Below are positions 17,100 through 26,120 of a stretch of DNA of 64,000 nucleotides, one piece after another; position 1 is the first letter of the stretch; each line of letters begins with the position of its first letter. The stretch is taken from contig NZ_CP126101.1 of assembly GCF_030123245.1 (NCBI RefSeq), positions 2,106,501 through 2,170,500 of the forward strand. The letters are read 5' to 3'. The position numbers and the translations under genes are program-made. Below the pieces are notes generated by a model. That model ran no database searches and was not told the DNA's origin. It was given only the letters and a program-made list of their open reading frames with translations. This DNA comes from Lysinibacillus pakistanensis. GTDB taxonomy: Bacteria; Bacillota; Bacilli; Bacillales_A; Planococcaceae.

Positions 17100-17807
17100 T
17101 TATTTTGTACAGGAGTAAATACGATAGTCCAAAATTTTTTCGTATTTAACGCTCATAGCGATATGTTGATCCATTTTATCATATAGCTCTGATTCAATAT
17201 CTTTGGAGAAATTAAATTCAGGCTTTGATGAGATAGATTTATTTTTTTGTATGCGAATATTATGAAAACCAGCCTGCTGCAATAAGACTACCCAATCCTT
17301 CTTCATCAGGAGAGCATTAAATCCATAAAATTGTTGGATGTCTTCTACTAGTTGAGAGGGCAGTAATTCTGGCATGGTGAATTCAATGGCAATGAAGCGT
17401 CCACCTCGCTTCAATAAACGATAAATTTCCTGTAATGCACGTTGTTGATCTACAAAAGCAAGAACTGATTCAGCGAGTATCATGTCATATGACTCATTTG
17501 GTAATGAAGTTTGCACAATAGAGCCTTGAATGATGTTAACAGGCAAACGTGTTTTTTTCATTCTGTGACGAGCTTTCTCTATCATGATGGGATTGATTTC
17601 TATTCCCGTTACATTGGCTTGAAAGTGAGTAGCCAAATAGGCAGCCGTTTGCCCTGTACCACACCCGACATCTAAAATATGTGAAGTTTGTTGAATGCTC
17701 TCTGCTTTAAATAGTTCCTTCGATAGATTAATGCCACCAGGGTGTGCGCCCCCAACACCAAATTTAGCTAAAAATTCGAGATAAGTAGAACCTTGAATAA
17801 AAACCAC
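17100..17807 (-). CDS. Class I SAM-dependent methyltransferase
   Basis: About 235 residues with motif I HILDVGCGTGQTAAYLA (near 40-56), acidic ribose-binding Glu in VTGIEINP, motif II SYDMILAESVLAF and motif III LKRGGRFIAIEF. These mark a small-molecule or protein methyltransferase of the Methyltransf_11/25 type; the substrate is unknown. The start is unclear: GTG overlaps the AAGAAGGTGG ribosome site, while an in-frame ATT three codons later has better spacing. Single-gene unit with its own terminator. Confidence 0.85.
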   Translation of the reverse strand: MVFIQGSTYLEFLAKFGVGGAHPGGINLSKELFKAESIQQTSHILDVGCGTGQTAAYLATHFQANVTGIEINPIMIEKARHRMKKTRLPVNIIQGSIVQTSLPNESYDMILAESVLAFVDQQRALQEIYRLLKRGGRFIAIEFTMPELLPSQLVEDIQQFYGFNALLMKKDWVVLLQQAGFHNIRIQKNKSISSKPEFNFSKDIESELYDKMDQHIAMSVKYEKILDYRIYSCTK

Positions 17808-18004
17808 CTTCTTTTTTCATATAGTATGAGAAAGAAACTAGTATGGTTCCTTCAAAATATCATGATGTAGGGCCAAACACTAGAGTTCCATATTTTTTGG
17901 TTTAGACAAAAATATATTATTATTAGCTACTTCTTCAAAAGTCTAATTTAGAAATGGCTTAAGCGCATATACTAGTTAGAAGCTTTCTGATAGGGGGTGA
18001 ATCA

Positions 18005-18247
18005 ATGCCATATTTTCAGCCGAATTTTAGAAGAGGACCATATCAGCCAAGCAATAGACAATATTTTGAACCTCCTTTTCGAGGTAGAATGATGCAATCT
18101 TCCTACTATCCAAACCAACAATATCAACCTTCTAGATTAGGAAATTTGCCAAATCATTTAAATACGATTATGGGGCATGCTGGCACGATTACAAATGGAG
18201 TATATATGTTAAGGCAGATGGGAGCATTTTTAAGTTTATTTAGATAA
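18005..18247 (+). CDS. YppG-like small protein
   Basis: 80 residues: a Pro/Gln/Tyr/Arg-rich first half (FRRGPYQPSNRQYFEPPFRG) and a conserved-looking C-terminal helix (HLNTIMGHAGTITNGVYMLR followed by MGAFLSLFR). This two-part pattern fits the YppG family of Bacillales, spore- or membrane-associated proteins of unknown role. ATAGGGGGTG lies 5 bases before the ATG. Own terminator follows. Confidence 0.6.
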   Translation: MPYFQPNFRRGPYQPSNRQYFEPPFRGRMMQSSYYPNQQYQPSRLGNLPNHLNTIMGHAGTITNGVYMLRQMGAFLSLFR

Positions 18248-18253
18248 AAGGAA

Positions 18254-18292
18254 GAAACCCTCTTAAGAAAGTTTCCTACTTGAGAGGGTTTC
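18254..18292 (+). terminator. Terminator after the YppG-like gene
   Basis: GAAACCCTCT / AGAGGGTTTC, a 10-bp perfect stem. The tail TATTA is short in T, but the stem is strong. Confidence 0.65.
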
Positions 18293-18975
18293 TATTATGG
18301 ATGAAAGGACTGGGATAAGTTGTTTTTCGATAATGGAGCGGTTTTTTATGAGAGACACTAAACCATGGCGATAGGCAGTCCGCTCTAAATATGTTTTAAT
18401 CGAATTAACCGCATTGGCTGATTTTCCTTCAAACGATAAAATATCACCTGCTACAAAAATACCAGGCTGTACTGTTTCGCCCGTTGCTTTGCCTTTTGTT
18501 AGGAATGGGGATCGCTTCATCAAAAGTGAGGGATGCTACGCAGTTACGGCCTCCTTATCTAACTATCACCTCATCTAGCTCAACAGGCAACTCAATGGCT
18601 GATTTGGCCCCACCTCAATAATGTCCTTATTATTGGACAGTATAATGTAAATTCGACATTTCATATTTTTCGGCTCTTTCAATTGTTAACTTTTGAGGGC
18701 TAATGATGCCGCCTCCTAAAAGCACTGTTTTAGAATAATATCAGTTACCGTATGTATGATAAAAATATCTTCCTGACGTGTAATAAAATCTACTATCTCT
18801 GTCAAAATGGTGGGGTTAAATGTCTTGCTCGATACAGGGGGTTCCCACTAGCTTTTCGAGATAAAATAATTCACCGAGCTGTGATTGACTTTCAATTACT
18901 ATCCACGTATTCCACTATAAAATACAAGCCAGCAGGACCTCCACCTATAATCGTTACATCATCTATATGTTGCAT
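18263..18975 (-). pseudogene. Decayed ferredoxin/flavodoxin-NADP reductase (YumC-like)
   Basis: Reading the minus strand in several frames gives an intact start with AAGGAGGTGG ribosome site and MQHIDDVTIIGGGPAGLYF (FAD-binding GxGxxG), then a stop; a middle piece resembling [15 protein letters not shown]...NLHYTV; and a C-terminal piece GIFVAGDILSFEGK (second FAD contact) with AVNSIKTYLE. The order matches the thioredoxin-reductase-like ferredoxin-NADP reductases. At about 710 bp, against roughly 1 kb for an intact gene, with frameshifts and an internal deletion, it is dead. The longest open piece is 18263-18523. Confidence 0.75.
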
Positions 18976-19013
18976 TTTTATTGCCACCTCCTTAATCAAT
19001 AGTAAAAAAGTAA

Positions 19014-19065
19014 TTGACAAAATCTTATCAGAAAACTAGACTAATTCTAGTGATAATGATTATCA
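19014..19065 (+). promoter_or_regulatory. Promoter with Fur box for the siderophore ABC operon
   Basis: TTGACA at 19014-19019, 17-base spacer and TAGACT at 19037-19042 form a plausible promoter. TGATAATGATTATCA at 19051-19065 is a perfect 7-1-7 Fur box just after the start region. Iron repression of the following operon is expected. Confidence 0.88.
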
Positions 19066-19122
19066 TTTTTAACTGTGCCTATCATAGCATGGAATGAAGT
19101 AAAAAGAAAGAGAGGGTCCAAA

Positions 19123-19911
19123 TTGCGCTTAGAAATTGAATCGATTCGTGTTGGCTATGAAAATAAAACGATTGTACATGGCTTATCGCTACAAATTCCA
19201 GATGGCAAAATCACAACGATCATTGGCTCCAATGGTTGTGGGAAATCCACCTTATTAAAGGCCATTACACGTATTTTAAAGCATGAGAGTGGACAGGTCA
19301 TACTTGATGGTCAAAATATTTCCAAGATGAAAACGAAAGAATTGGCAAAAGAACTGGCCATCTTACCACAAAGTCCAGAAAGTGCACATGGTTTAACAGT
19401 GGAAGAGCTTGTATCCTACGGTCGATTTCCCTATCAAAAGGGCTTTGGCAATTTATCACAAAAGGATAAAGATGTTATTGACTGGGCTTTACAGGTGACA
19501 AAAACCGAAGACTTCCGCGTGCAATCTGTAGATGCTTTATCAGGTGGACAGCGTCAACGGGTATGGATTGCGATGGCATTAGCTCAAGAAACTGACATCA
19601 TCTTTTTAGATGAGCCAACAACATATTTAGATATGGCACATCAATTAGAGGTTTTAGAGCTGCTTTACAGGCTGAATGAAGAACAAGGGCGCACGATTGT
19701 CATGGTACTCCATGACCTAAATCAAGCGGCACGTTTCTCTGATTATATTGTGGCACTGTCACAAGGGGAGCTTGTAAAGTTTGGAACAGCCGAGGAAGTT
19801 ATGGTACCAGAAGTATTAAAAAAAGTGTTTAATATTGATCCAGTTATTGGCCAAGATCCACGAACAAACAAACCAATGTGCATTACATATAACTTATTAC
19901 AAACCGTATAA
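19123..19911 (+). CDS. Iron-siderophore ABC transporter, ATPase
   Basis: 262 residues from a TTG start (MRLEIESIRVGYENK, TTG read as Met) with GAGAGGG 6-8 bases upstream. Walker A is GSNGCGKSTLLKAI, the signature is LSGGQRQRVWIAMALAQ, Walker B is IIFLDEPTTYLD and the switch His is VLHDLNQ; this is the FecE/FhuC/YusV type. It powers import by the binding protein and two permeases encoded next. Having its own ATPase first in the operon makes the system self-contained. The Fur box upstream indicates iron control. Confidence 0.93.
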   Translation: MRLEIESIRVGYENKTIVHGLSLQIPDGKITTIIGSNGCGKSTLLKAITRILKHESGQVILDGQNISKMKTKELAKELAILPQSPESAHGLTVEELVSYGRFPYQKGFGNLSQKDKDVIDWALQVTKTEDFRVQSVDALSGGQRQRVWIAMALAQETDIIFLDEPTTYLDMAHQLEVLELLYRLNEEQGRTIVMVLHDLNQAARFSDYIVALSQGELVKFGTAEEVMVPEVLKKVFNIDPVIGQDPRTNKPMCITYNLLQTV

Positions 19912-19924
19912 AAGGAGAATGACA

Positions 19925-20851
19925 ATGAAAAAGTGGTTTTTACCAATGTTTATGATGCTCGTACTAGTCCTTGCGGCGTGCGGCAATAAAGAAGAGAAAA
20001 CTGAAAAAGATGATGAAGGCTCAAAAGAAGCAACTTCAGCAGAAACAATCACATATCAATCTGAGGCAGGTCCTATTGAAGTCCCAGCAAACCCAAAACG
20101 TGTAGTCGTATTATCTTCTTTTGTTGGGGATTTGTTACAGCTTGACGTGAATGTTGTCGGTGTTGATGCATGGGCAGCCAAAAATCCAAACTTCGAAGAT
20201 GCCATTAAAGATGCAGTCGTTGTTGAAAACACAGATATTGAAAAAATTCTTGAGTTAGAGCCAGATTTAATCATTGGCTTAAATGGTATTGAAAATGCTG
20301 ATAAATTAGCAGAAATTGCACCGACTGTATTATTTACGTATGGAAAAGTGGATTATTTACAGCAATTTATTGAAATCGGAAAAGTAGTGAACAAAGAAAA
20401 AGAAGCAACAGCATGGGTAGAAGATTTTAAAGCGCGTGCAGCAGAAGCTGGTAAAAAAATCAAAGAAAAAATTGGTGAAGATGCGACTGTAACAGTGGCA
20501 GAAAACTTTAATAAACAATTTTATATTTATGGCGATAACTGGGGTCGTGGAACAGAGATTTTATATCAAGAAATGGGCTTGAAAATGCCTGAGAAAGTAA
20601 AAGAAACAGCTTTAGAGCCGGGCTACTATGCCATTTCTCAAGAAGTTTTAGGGGACTATGCAGGTGACTATGTGATTTTCAGTATGTTCCAAGACCAGGA
20701 TAATTCTTTTACAGATGCAGCATGGTTTAAAGATTTAAAAGCGGTGAAAAATGGTCATTTATTTGAAGTAAATGCGAATGCCTTTTACTTCAATGATCCG
20801 ATTACACTAGAACATCAACTGAAGTTCTTTGAAGAGAAATTTTTACAATAA
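19925..20851 (+). CDS. Iron-siderophore binding lipoprotein
   Basis: 308 residues. The start MKKWFLPMFMMLVLVLAAC has AAAGGAGA 8 bases upstream and ends in a lipobox LAAC. The mature part is a PeripBP_2-type fold: VPANPKRVVVLSSFVGDLLQ, then DIEKILELEPDLIIGL, and a C-terminal KNGHLFEV. Such lipoproteins capture ferric siderophores outside the membrane. The gene set resembles the B. subtilis YfiYZ-YfhA plus YusV system for hydroxamate siderophores such as schizokinen; ligand assignment is inference. Confidence 0.93.
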   Translation: MKKWFLPMFMMLVLVLAACGNKEEKTEKDDEGSKEATSAETITYQSEAGPIEVPANPKRVVVLSSFVGDLLQLDVNVVGVDAWAAKNPNFEDAIKDAVVVENTDIEKILELEPDLIIGLNGIENADKLAEIAPTVLFTYGKVDYLQQFIEIGKVVNKEKEATAWVEDFKARAAEAGKKIKEKIGEDATVTVAENFNKQFYIYGDNWGRGTEILYQEMGLKMPEKVKETALEPGYYAISQEVLGDYAGDYVIFSMFQDQDNSFTDAAWFKDLKAVKNGHLFEVNANAFYFNDPITLEHQLKFFEEKFLQ

Positions 20852-20874
20852 TTAGTAGAGAGTAGCGAAGGCAA

Positions 20875-21876
20875 ATGACAAAGTTTCGACAGTTTCCATT
20901 TTGGCTTCAGGTATTGCTTGCATTAATCATATTAATCGGCACGGCTGCTATCTCGCTGTGCTTAGGTGCAGCAAATACGAGCATTCAGGATGTTTATCAA
21001 GCAATTGTCGGACAAAGTGGTGGCAAGCATTACACGATTTTACGTGACATTCGGTTTCCTCGTATCCTTGCTGCTATTTTTGTTGGCAGTGCACTGGCTG
21101 TGGCGGGGGCGATTATGCAAGGGGTCACACGAAATCCATTAGCTGATCCAGGGCTACTTGGTTTAACGGCAGGGGCAAATGCTGCCCTTGCGCTAACGAT
21201 GGCATTTATCCCGAAATTCTCCTATTATACATTAATTGTAGCCTGCTTTATTGGAGCTGGAATTGGCATGATGATCGTTTATGGGATTGGGGCCTCTACC
21301 AAGAAAGGCTTCTCTCCATTGAGGCTTGTTTTAGCAGGTGCGGCAGTGACTGCTTTATTACAAGCGATCGCTGAAGGCACAGGCATCTTATTTCAAATTT
21401 CCAAGGATGTATCAATGTGGACAAGTGGTGGCTTTATTGGCACAACATGGCAGGCTTTATTGATAGTCCCTGTGATTGTCCTCGGGCTACTACTGTCATT
21501 TGCTTTTAGTCGTCAATTAACGATTTTAAGCTTAAATGAAGAAGTAGCGGTTGGTGTTGGGCAAAATACAACATTGATTAAAGGAATCATGATGTTTGTT
21601 GTGGTCATCCTGGCAGGCTCTGCTGTGGCACTCGTTGGAAATCTAGCATTTGTTGGCTTAATGGTGCCGCACATTGTTCGTGTGTTTGTAGGGACAGACT
21701 ACCGTTTTGTATTACCGATGAGCGCCATTGTTGGCGGTTGGTTTATGGTGACCGCTGATTTTGCAGGGCGCATGATTAATGCACCATTTGAGACGCCAGT
21801 TGTAGCGATTATCTCAATTCTTGGTCTTCCATTCTTCCTATTATTAGTGCAGAAGGGAGGACGACAATTTGTTTAA
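20875..21876 (+). CDS. FecCD-family siderophore permease, subunit 1
   Basis: 333 residues and about ten membrane helices. Family features include RFPRILAAIFVGSALAVAG, GVTRNPLADPGLLGLTAGAN and GNLAFVGLMVPHIVR, the last forming the coupling region for the ATPase. It pairs with the next gene as the heterodimeric channel. The second permease begins eight bases before this gene's end, which indicates coupled translation. Confidence 0.94.
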   Translation: MTKFRQFPFWLQVLLALIILIGTAAISLCLGAANTSIQDVYQAIVGQSGGKHYTILRDIRFPRILAAIFVGSALAVAGAIMQGVTRNPLADPGLLGLTAGANAALALTMAFIPKFSYYTLIVACFIGAGIGMMIVYGIGASTKKGFSPLRLVLAGAAVTALLQAIAEGTGILFQISKDVSMWTSGGFIGTTWQALLIVPVIVLGLLLSFAFSRQLTILSLNEEVAVGVGQNTTLIKGIMMFVVVILAGSAVALVGNLAFVGLMVPHIVRVFVGTDYRFVLPMSAIVGGWFMVTADFAGRMINAPFETPVVAIISILGLPFFLLLVQKGGRQFV

Positions 21877-22876
21877 AGAAGGTCGCAAAAAACAACGAAA
21901 ATGGTTTTTAACTTGGTTTGTAGTAACGCTATTGATTTTTGCTATGGGAATTTCATTAGGACCAGCATCTATTTCTATAGATCGCATTATCCCAACCTTG
22001 CTGGGGGATGGTAGTTTTAAAGAGTCCTTTGTATTATTATCCGTTCGATTACCAAGAATGTTTGTACTGACAGCGGCAGGAATGGCATTAGCATTAGCGG
22101 GAGCCGTCTTGCAGGGGGTTACACGCAATGATTTAGCAGACCCCGGCATGATTGGGATCAGTTCAGGAGCAGGTGTTGGGATTACTGTCTTTTATCTATT
22201 AGTAAACGGTGATCTTCCTCACTTTGCTTACGTTTTACCAGTTGTGGGCTTTTGTAGTGCTTTATTGACAGCGCTTTGCATATATTTCTTCTCTTATCAA
22301 CGTAATAAAGGTGTGCATCCTATTCAATTTATTTTAATAGGGGTAGGTGTAGCCTCTGCCCTATCTGGGGTTATGATGGTATTAATTTCCTCAGCAGAGC
22401 GGAGTGATGTGCAATTTATTGCGCAATGGCTAGCAGGCAATGTTTGGGGAACTGATTGGCCATTTTTCTGGGCTTTAGTGCCTTGGCTTGTGCTTGGTAT
22501 TCCTTATATTTTCTATAAATCCAATGTCTTAAATGTCTTAGCAATGACAGAGCAAACAGCTGTTGGTCTAGGTATGAATATTGGCCGCGAACGATTACGC
22601 TTATTAATTGTAGCCGTGGCACTAGCAGCAGCCGCAGTTTCTGTAACAGGTGGTATAGCTTTTATTGGTTTAATGGCCCCGCATATTGCAAAGCAACTAG
22701 TCGGTCCACGCTATCAGTTCTTTTTACCATTGACATTGTTTATTGGAGCGAGCTTGCTGATGCTAGCTGATACAATTGGACGTGTTGCGATTGCGACAGC
22801 AAGTGTTCCTGCTGGAATTGTTGTTGCTTTTATCGGCGCACCATACTTTTTGTATTTATTAAGGAAGAATGTATGA
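21869..22876 (+). CDS. FecCD-family siderophore permease, subunit 2
   Basis: 335 residues from a TTG start preceded by GGGAGG at 8 bases and overlapping the first permease gene. Motifs parallel those of its partner: RLPRMFVLTAAGMALALAG, GVTRNDLADPGMIGISSGAG and GIAFIGLMAPHIAKQ. Last gene of the Fur-controlled operon; a terminator lies about 120 bases downstream. Confidence 0.94.
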   Translation: MFKEGRKKQRKWFLTWFVVTLLIFAMGISLGPASISIDRIIPTLLGDGSFKESFVLLSVRLPRMFVLTAAGMALALAGAVLQGVTRNDLADPGMIGISSGAGVGITVFYLLVNGDLPHFAYVLPVVGFCSALLTALCIYFFSYQRNKGVHPIQFILIGVGVASALSGVMMVLISSAERSDVQFIAQWLAGNVWGTDWPFFWALVPWLVLGIPYIFYKSNVLNVLAMTEQTAVGLGMNIGRERLRLLIVAVALAAAAVSVTGGIAFIGLMAPHIAKQLVGPRYQFFLPLTLFIGASLLMLADTIGRVAIATASVPAGIVVAFIGAPYFLYLLRKNV

Positions 22877-22998
22877 CCCGGTAGATAGAGAGCAGAAAGG
22901 TAATAGCAAACAATATTCTATGCGTAAATGACTGTACTTTTTATCTAGAAAAAATAGTGAAATATTTATTTTCTGATCTTTGTATTTCAAATTTTTAG

Positions 22999-23027
22999 GA
23001 ACCTCATTTGTGGAGGTTCTTTTTTTG
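22999..23027 (+). terminator. Terminator of the siderophore ABC operon
   Basis: GAACCTC / GAGGTTC stem with a 7-base loop followed by seven or more T. Confidence 0.85.
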
Positions 23028-23052
23028 TATAATCATGGTAGGAGGTGGAAAA

Positions 23053-24000
23053 ATGATTTTATTAGCACGTCAAACTTCGGAGTTACAGAAAATACTAGAG
23101 GTAATTGTAAGGAGACTGCCTAGAACCTACAATGAGTACTTCAATTATAATGAGCATTTACGACGCATCAAGGCAGGCTTCGCTGGCGAACAGCGCGTTG
23201 ATGCAGAATGGCAGGAATTAGATTTACCATCCCCTCATTATATTCTCCATGATTTTCAAGTGATAAATCACGCCGGTTCTACTCACCAAATGGACACCAT
23301 TTTTCTCTGTCCACACTTTTTACTCATCCTAGAGATTAAAAATATCACAGGAATCCTCTCCTATGATGCATCTTTCGCTCAATTTATAAGGACAACAGCA
23401 GATGGCACTGTGGAAGCAATGTCTGACCCATTTCAGCAACTAGAGCGGCATGTGGCATGGATGAAAAGGCTGATCCAACAAGAACGCCTTAGCTTACCCA
23501 TTCTACATGCCGTAGTGTTGGCAACGAAGAATGGTATCTTGACAGAAGATTTTAAGCGTCAACCTATATTTCATGTGACGGGATTACGCTCCCGAATGCA
23601 AAAATGGTTAGAGCTGCATCAACCCAGCGTAAAGAAAGGAGAAGATCTGTTTCGTTTTGCCAACCTTCTCTTGACTATGCACACAAGGGTTAAAAGAGAG
23701 ATAAATGTACCTCTCAGGGATATTGTGAAAGGAGTGTTATGTACAAATTGTGTGGATGGTCAGCCATTAAGATATCACTACAAAAAATGGCTTTGCCCAA
23801 GGTGTGGATTAGTGGATCGTGATGCTTTGATTAGGACGCTTGAGGACTATCGATTATTAATTGGCACAAAGCTAACAAATAAAAGCTTTTGCGAGTTCTT
23901 TGCCATCGATTCTCCAAACCTGGCATACAAGTTGTTGCAGCAACTACCTCTGAAAGCGGAGGGGATAAAAAGGCATAGAAAGTATTGGATTTTGGATTAG
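23053..24000 (+). CDS. NERD nuclease-related domain protein with zinc ribbon
   Basis: 315 residues; ATG chosen because TAGGAGGTGG stands about 7 bases upstream, whereas a longer frame begins inside the preceding terminator. The NERD core has GFAGEQRVDAEW, HQMDTIFLCPHFLLILEIKN: the Glu, Asp and E-x-K pattern of a restriction-endonuclease-like fold. A C-terminal CTNC...CPRC zinc ribbon (around 236-262) follows, then a short helical segment that may be a DNA-contacting domain. A role in DNA processing is likely; the substrate is unknown. Confidence 0.85.
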   Translation: MILLARQTSELQKILEVIVRRLPRTYNEYFNYNEHLRRIKAGFAGEQRVDAEWQELDLPSPHYILHDFQVINHAGSTHQMDTIFLCPHFLLILEIKNITGILSYDASFAQFIRTTADGTVEAMSDPFQQLERHVAWMKRLIQQERLSLPILHAVVLATKNGILTEDFKRQPIFHVTGLRSRMQKWLELHQPSVKKGEDLFRFANLLLTMHTRVKREINVPLRDIVKGVLCTNCVDGQPLRYHYKKWLCPRCGLVDRDALIRTLEDYRLLIGTKLTNKSFCEFFAIDSPNLAYKLLQQLPLKAEGIKRHRKYWILD

Positions 24001-24017
24001 GTGTTTGCAGTTTAGGA

Positions 24018-24231
24018 GGATAGAGATGGATAGCGTGTGAGAAGTGGGGGATAGAATTTAAAAAGTAGCGGATAGAGCACGCAAAGTGAAGGATAGAAGT
24101 TTAAAAGTGGGGGAAACGCATAAGTAGTTGGATAGCGCGTGAGAAGTGAAGGATAGAATTTAAAAAGTAGTGGATAGAGCGCGCAAAGTGAAGGATAGAA
24201 CGTTAAAAGTGATGGAAACGCACAAGTAGTT
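24018..24231. repeat. 21-bp tandem repeats in a duplicated 102-bp higher-order unit
   Basis: From 24028, four 21-bp units (24028, 24049, 24070, 24091) plus an 18-bp unit (24112-24129) make 102 bp. The same five-part block repeats at 24130-24231 with only a few changes. Units open GGATAG and typically hold AAAGTGA or AAAGTAG; the 18-bp unit opens GGAAACGCA. The array fills the gap between the NERD gene and the MarR operon and I see no gene within it. Confidence 0.88.
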
Positions 24232-24288
24232 GCTTATTTACCTGATACTCCATCAGGCGCTACTAGACAAATAAATATTTTAGGTATA

Positions 24289-24307
24289 TAGTTAGCTAGG
24301 CTAACTA
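24289..24307. promoter_or_regulatory. Palindromic operator candidate for MarR
   Basis: TAGTTAGC-TAG-GCTAACTA, perfect 8-bp arms, 20 bp upstream of the marR-type start. Size and place are typical for MarR dimers. Confidence 0.7.
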
Positions 24308-24326
24308 ATATAAAGGAAGTGATTTT

Positions 24327-24746
24327 ATGACGGTGGAACAGGAATTCTTCAATCAATACCGTTTAATGTATAGGCCGTTTATCAATCAGTTGAATGTTCA
24401 ACTTGAAACATATCAATTATATAGCTCGCAATGGGCTGTACTTCGTTTCTTAAAGGATAAAGGCCCTCATTCATTTGTAGATATTGCTAATTTCATGTCT
24501 ATAGAGAAGCCGAGTGTAACGAAGCTTGTCCATAAGCTTGTGGAGCTGGGCTATGTGGAAACGGTAGTGGGTAAGGATAAGCGTGAAAAGCTTGTTCACT
24601 TATCGACGTATGGAGAAGAGCTTGTGCAGGAGATAAAGTCGCAGCTGAGCCCTTTCTTTGAGCAGGCACTTGCAGGTGTACCCCAGCAAGATATTGAAAT
24701 TGCGACACAGGTTTTAGCAAGAATTTGTATGAATATTAATCAATAG
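24327..24746 (+). CDS. MarR family transcriptional regulator
   Basis: 139 residues with a winged helix: FVDIANFMSIEKPSVTKLVH (recognition helix), then LGYVETVVGKDKREKLVHLS (wing with the conserved Asp-Lys-Arg). TAAAGGAAGTG precedes the ATG. It lies 11 bases before an MFS exporter gene, and a perfect dyad precedes the pair, so it most likely represses itself and the exporter until an effector binds. Confidence 0.93.
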   Translation: MTVEQEFFNQYRLMYRPFINQLNVQLETYQLYSSQWAVLRFLKDKGPHSFVDIANFMSIEKPSVTKLVHKLVELGYVETVVGKDKREKLVHLSTYGEELVQEIKSQLSPFFEQALAGVPQQDIEIATQVLARICMNINQ

Positions 24747-24757
24747 GAGAGAGCAAT

Positions 24758-25957
24758 GTGGAAGCAACAAGACAGAAACTTTGGACAAAGGACTTTTTAA
24801 TCGTCTCCCTTATCAATTTTACGATTACCTTAATTTTCTATTTATTAATTGTGACGATTGCAGCCTATGCGGTGGAGCAATTCCAAGCCTCAACAAGTAC
24901 AGCAGGGCTAGTATCAAGTATTTTTATTATCGGGACATTATTTGGGCGCCTCGGTACAGGTCGTATAATTGGTGACTGGGGTAGTAAAAAAACATTGTTT
25001 TGCGGATTATTATTATTTATGCTGTCAACAATATCCTATTTTATAGCAGGAAATCTTCCTTTACTAATGCTGAATCGTTTAGTACAAGGAATTGCACTTG
25101 GTGTAGCAAGTACAGCAACTGGAACAATTATTGCACAAATATTACCGACTGAACGACGTGGAGAAGGAATTGGCTATTACAGTTTAAGTGCTATTTTAGC
25201 CACTGCCATTGGTCCATTTATTGGGATTCTTTTAACACAGTTGTTTGAGGATTATCGTATGATTTTTGCTGTTGACTCAGTTTTAGCGATTATTTGTTTT
25301 TTTATGTATTTCATGGTAACAGTGCCATTCATACCTAAGAAAGCAACAGAAGCAACAGTGAAAGCTGGCTTTAAGGTTTCAAACTTTATTGAGATGCGCG
25401 CATTACCAATTGCGTTTGTTGCGCTTGTTATTGGTTTTGCCTACTCTGGTGTAATGTCCTTTATGACGTTTTACGCAAAAGAGCTTGATTTGGTGACAGC
25501 AGGAAGCTATTTCTTTATTATCTATGCCGTTGTGATTTTGGCAACTCGTCCATTTACAGGTAAATTATTAGATGCTAGAGGAGCAAATATTATTATTTAT
25601 CCCTGTCTAGTGATTTTTGCGATAGGAATGTATACCTTTAGCTCAGCCACAACTACAATAGCCTTTTTAATCGCTGCTGCTTGTATTGGTGTTGGCTATG
25701 GGAACTTCAATTCTGTAGCACAAGCAATAGCCATTAAGGTGACACCCAATGAACGTTTAGGACTTGCGACATCTACATACTTTATTTTGTATGATTTAGG
25801 CTTAGGTGTTGGTCCATATTTCTTAGGGTTCTTTGTTCCTTCAAAGGGCTACAGTACCATTTTCTTCTCAATGATATTTGTTATATTATTGTCAATTGTG
25901 CTTTATTATTTCTTATATGGAAAATATGAAAACTTGAAACAAGCAAGAATTTCATAG
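24758..25957 (+). CDS. MFS transporter, likely drug or metabolite exporter
   Basis: 399 residues, twelve membrane helices. GTG start with AGGAGA 8-9 bases upstream. The MFS loop 2-3 motif appears as GTLFGRLGTGRIIGDWGSKK, and motif C-like sequence is ALGVASTATGTIIAQ. The closing segment is typical of the DHA/YfmO-like subfamily. Paired with a MarR regulator, export of a toxic compound is the usual role; the substrate is unknown. Confidence 0.9.
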   Translation: MEATRQKLWTKDFLIVSLINFTITLIFYLLIVTIAAYAVEQFQASTSTAGLVSSIFIIGTLFGRLGTGRIIGDWGSKKTLFCGLLLFMLSTISYFIAGNLPLLMLNRLVQGIALGVASTATGTIIAQILPTERRGEGIGYYSLSAILATAIGPFIGILLTQLFEDYRMIFAVDSVLAIICFFMYFMVTVPFIPKKATEATVKAGFKVSNFIEMRALPIAFVALVIGFAYSGVMSFMTFYAKELDLVTAGSYFFIIYAVVILATRPFTGKLLDARGANIIIYPCLVIFAIGMYTFSSATTTIAFLIAAACIGVGYGNFNSVAQAIAIKVTPNERLGLATSTYFILYDLGLGVGPYFLGFFVPSKGYSTIFFSMIFVILLSIVLYYFLYGKYENLKQARIS

Positions 25958-25978
25958 ATTAGAATCATTATATTGTAG

Positions 25979-26036
25979 AAAAAACGTCTTTTTTCTAGTT
26001 GTGTATAAAATCCAACTACAAAATGACGTTTTTTTC
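25979..26036 (+). terminator. Two-stem terminator of the MarR-MFS operon
   Basis: Outer AAAAACGTC / GACGTTTTT stem and inner TAGTTG / CAACTA stem, followed by T-rich tail. Confidence 0.75.
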
Positions 26037-26067
26037 TTTAAATAAAAATACTTCTTGCAATCAAATA

Positions 26068-26082
26068 TGATAATCATTATCA
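26068..26082 (+). promoter_or_regulatory. Fur box before efeO
   Basis: TGATAATCATTATCA, a perfect 7-1-7 Fur box about 40 bp upstream of the efeO start. Iron repression of the efe operon is expected. Confidence 0.9.
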
Positions 26083-26120
26083 TTCTCAATATAAACTAAT
26101 TCGGAAGTGGGTATTTTTGC

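Noticed and set aside
18752..19039. 95-codon plus-strand frame
   Set aside because: It is the antisense of the decayed reductase start and overlaps the Fur-controlled promoter; no ribosome site.
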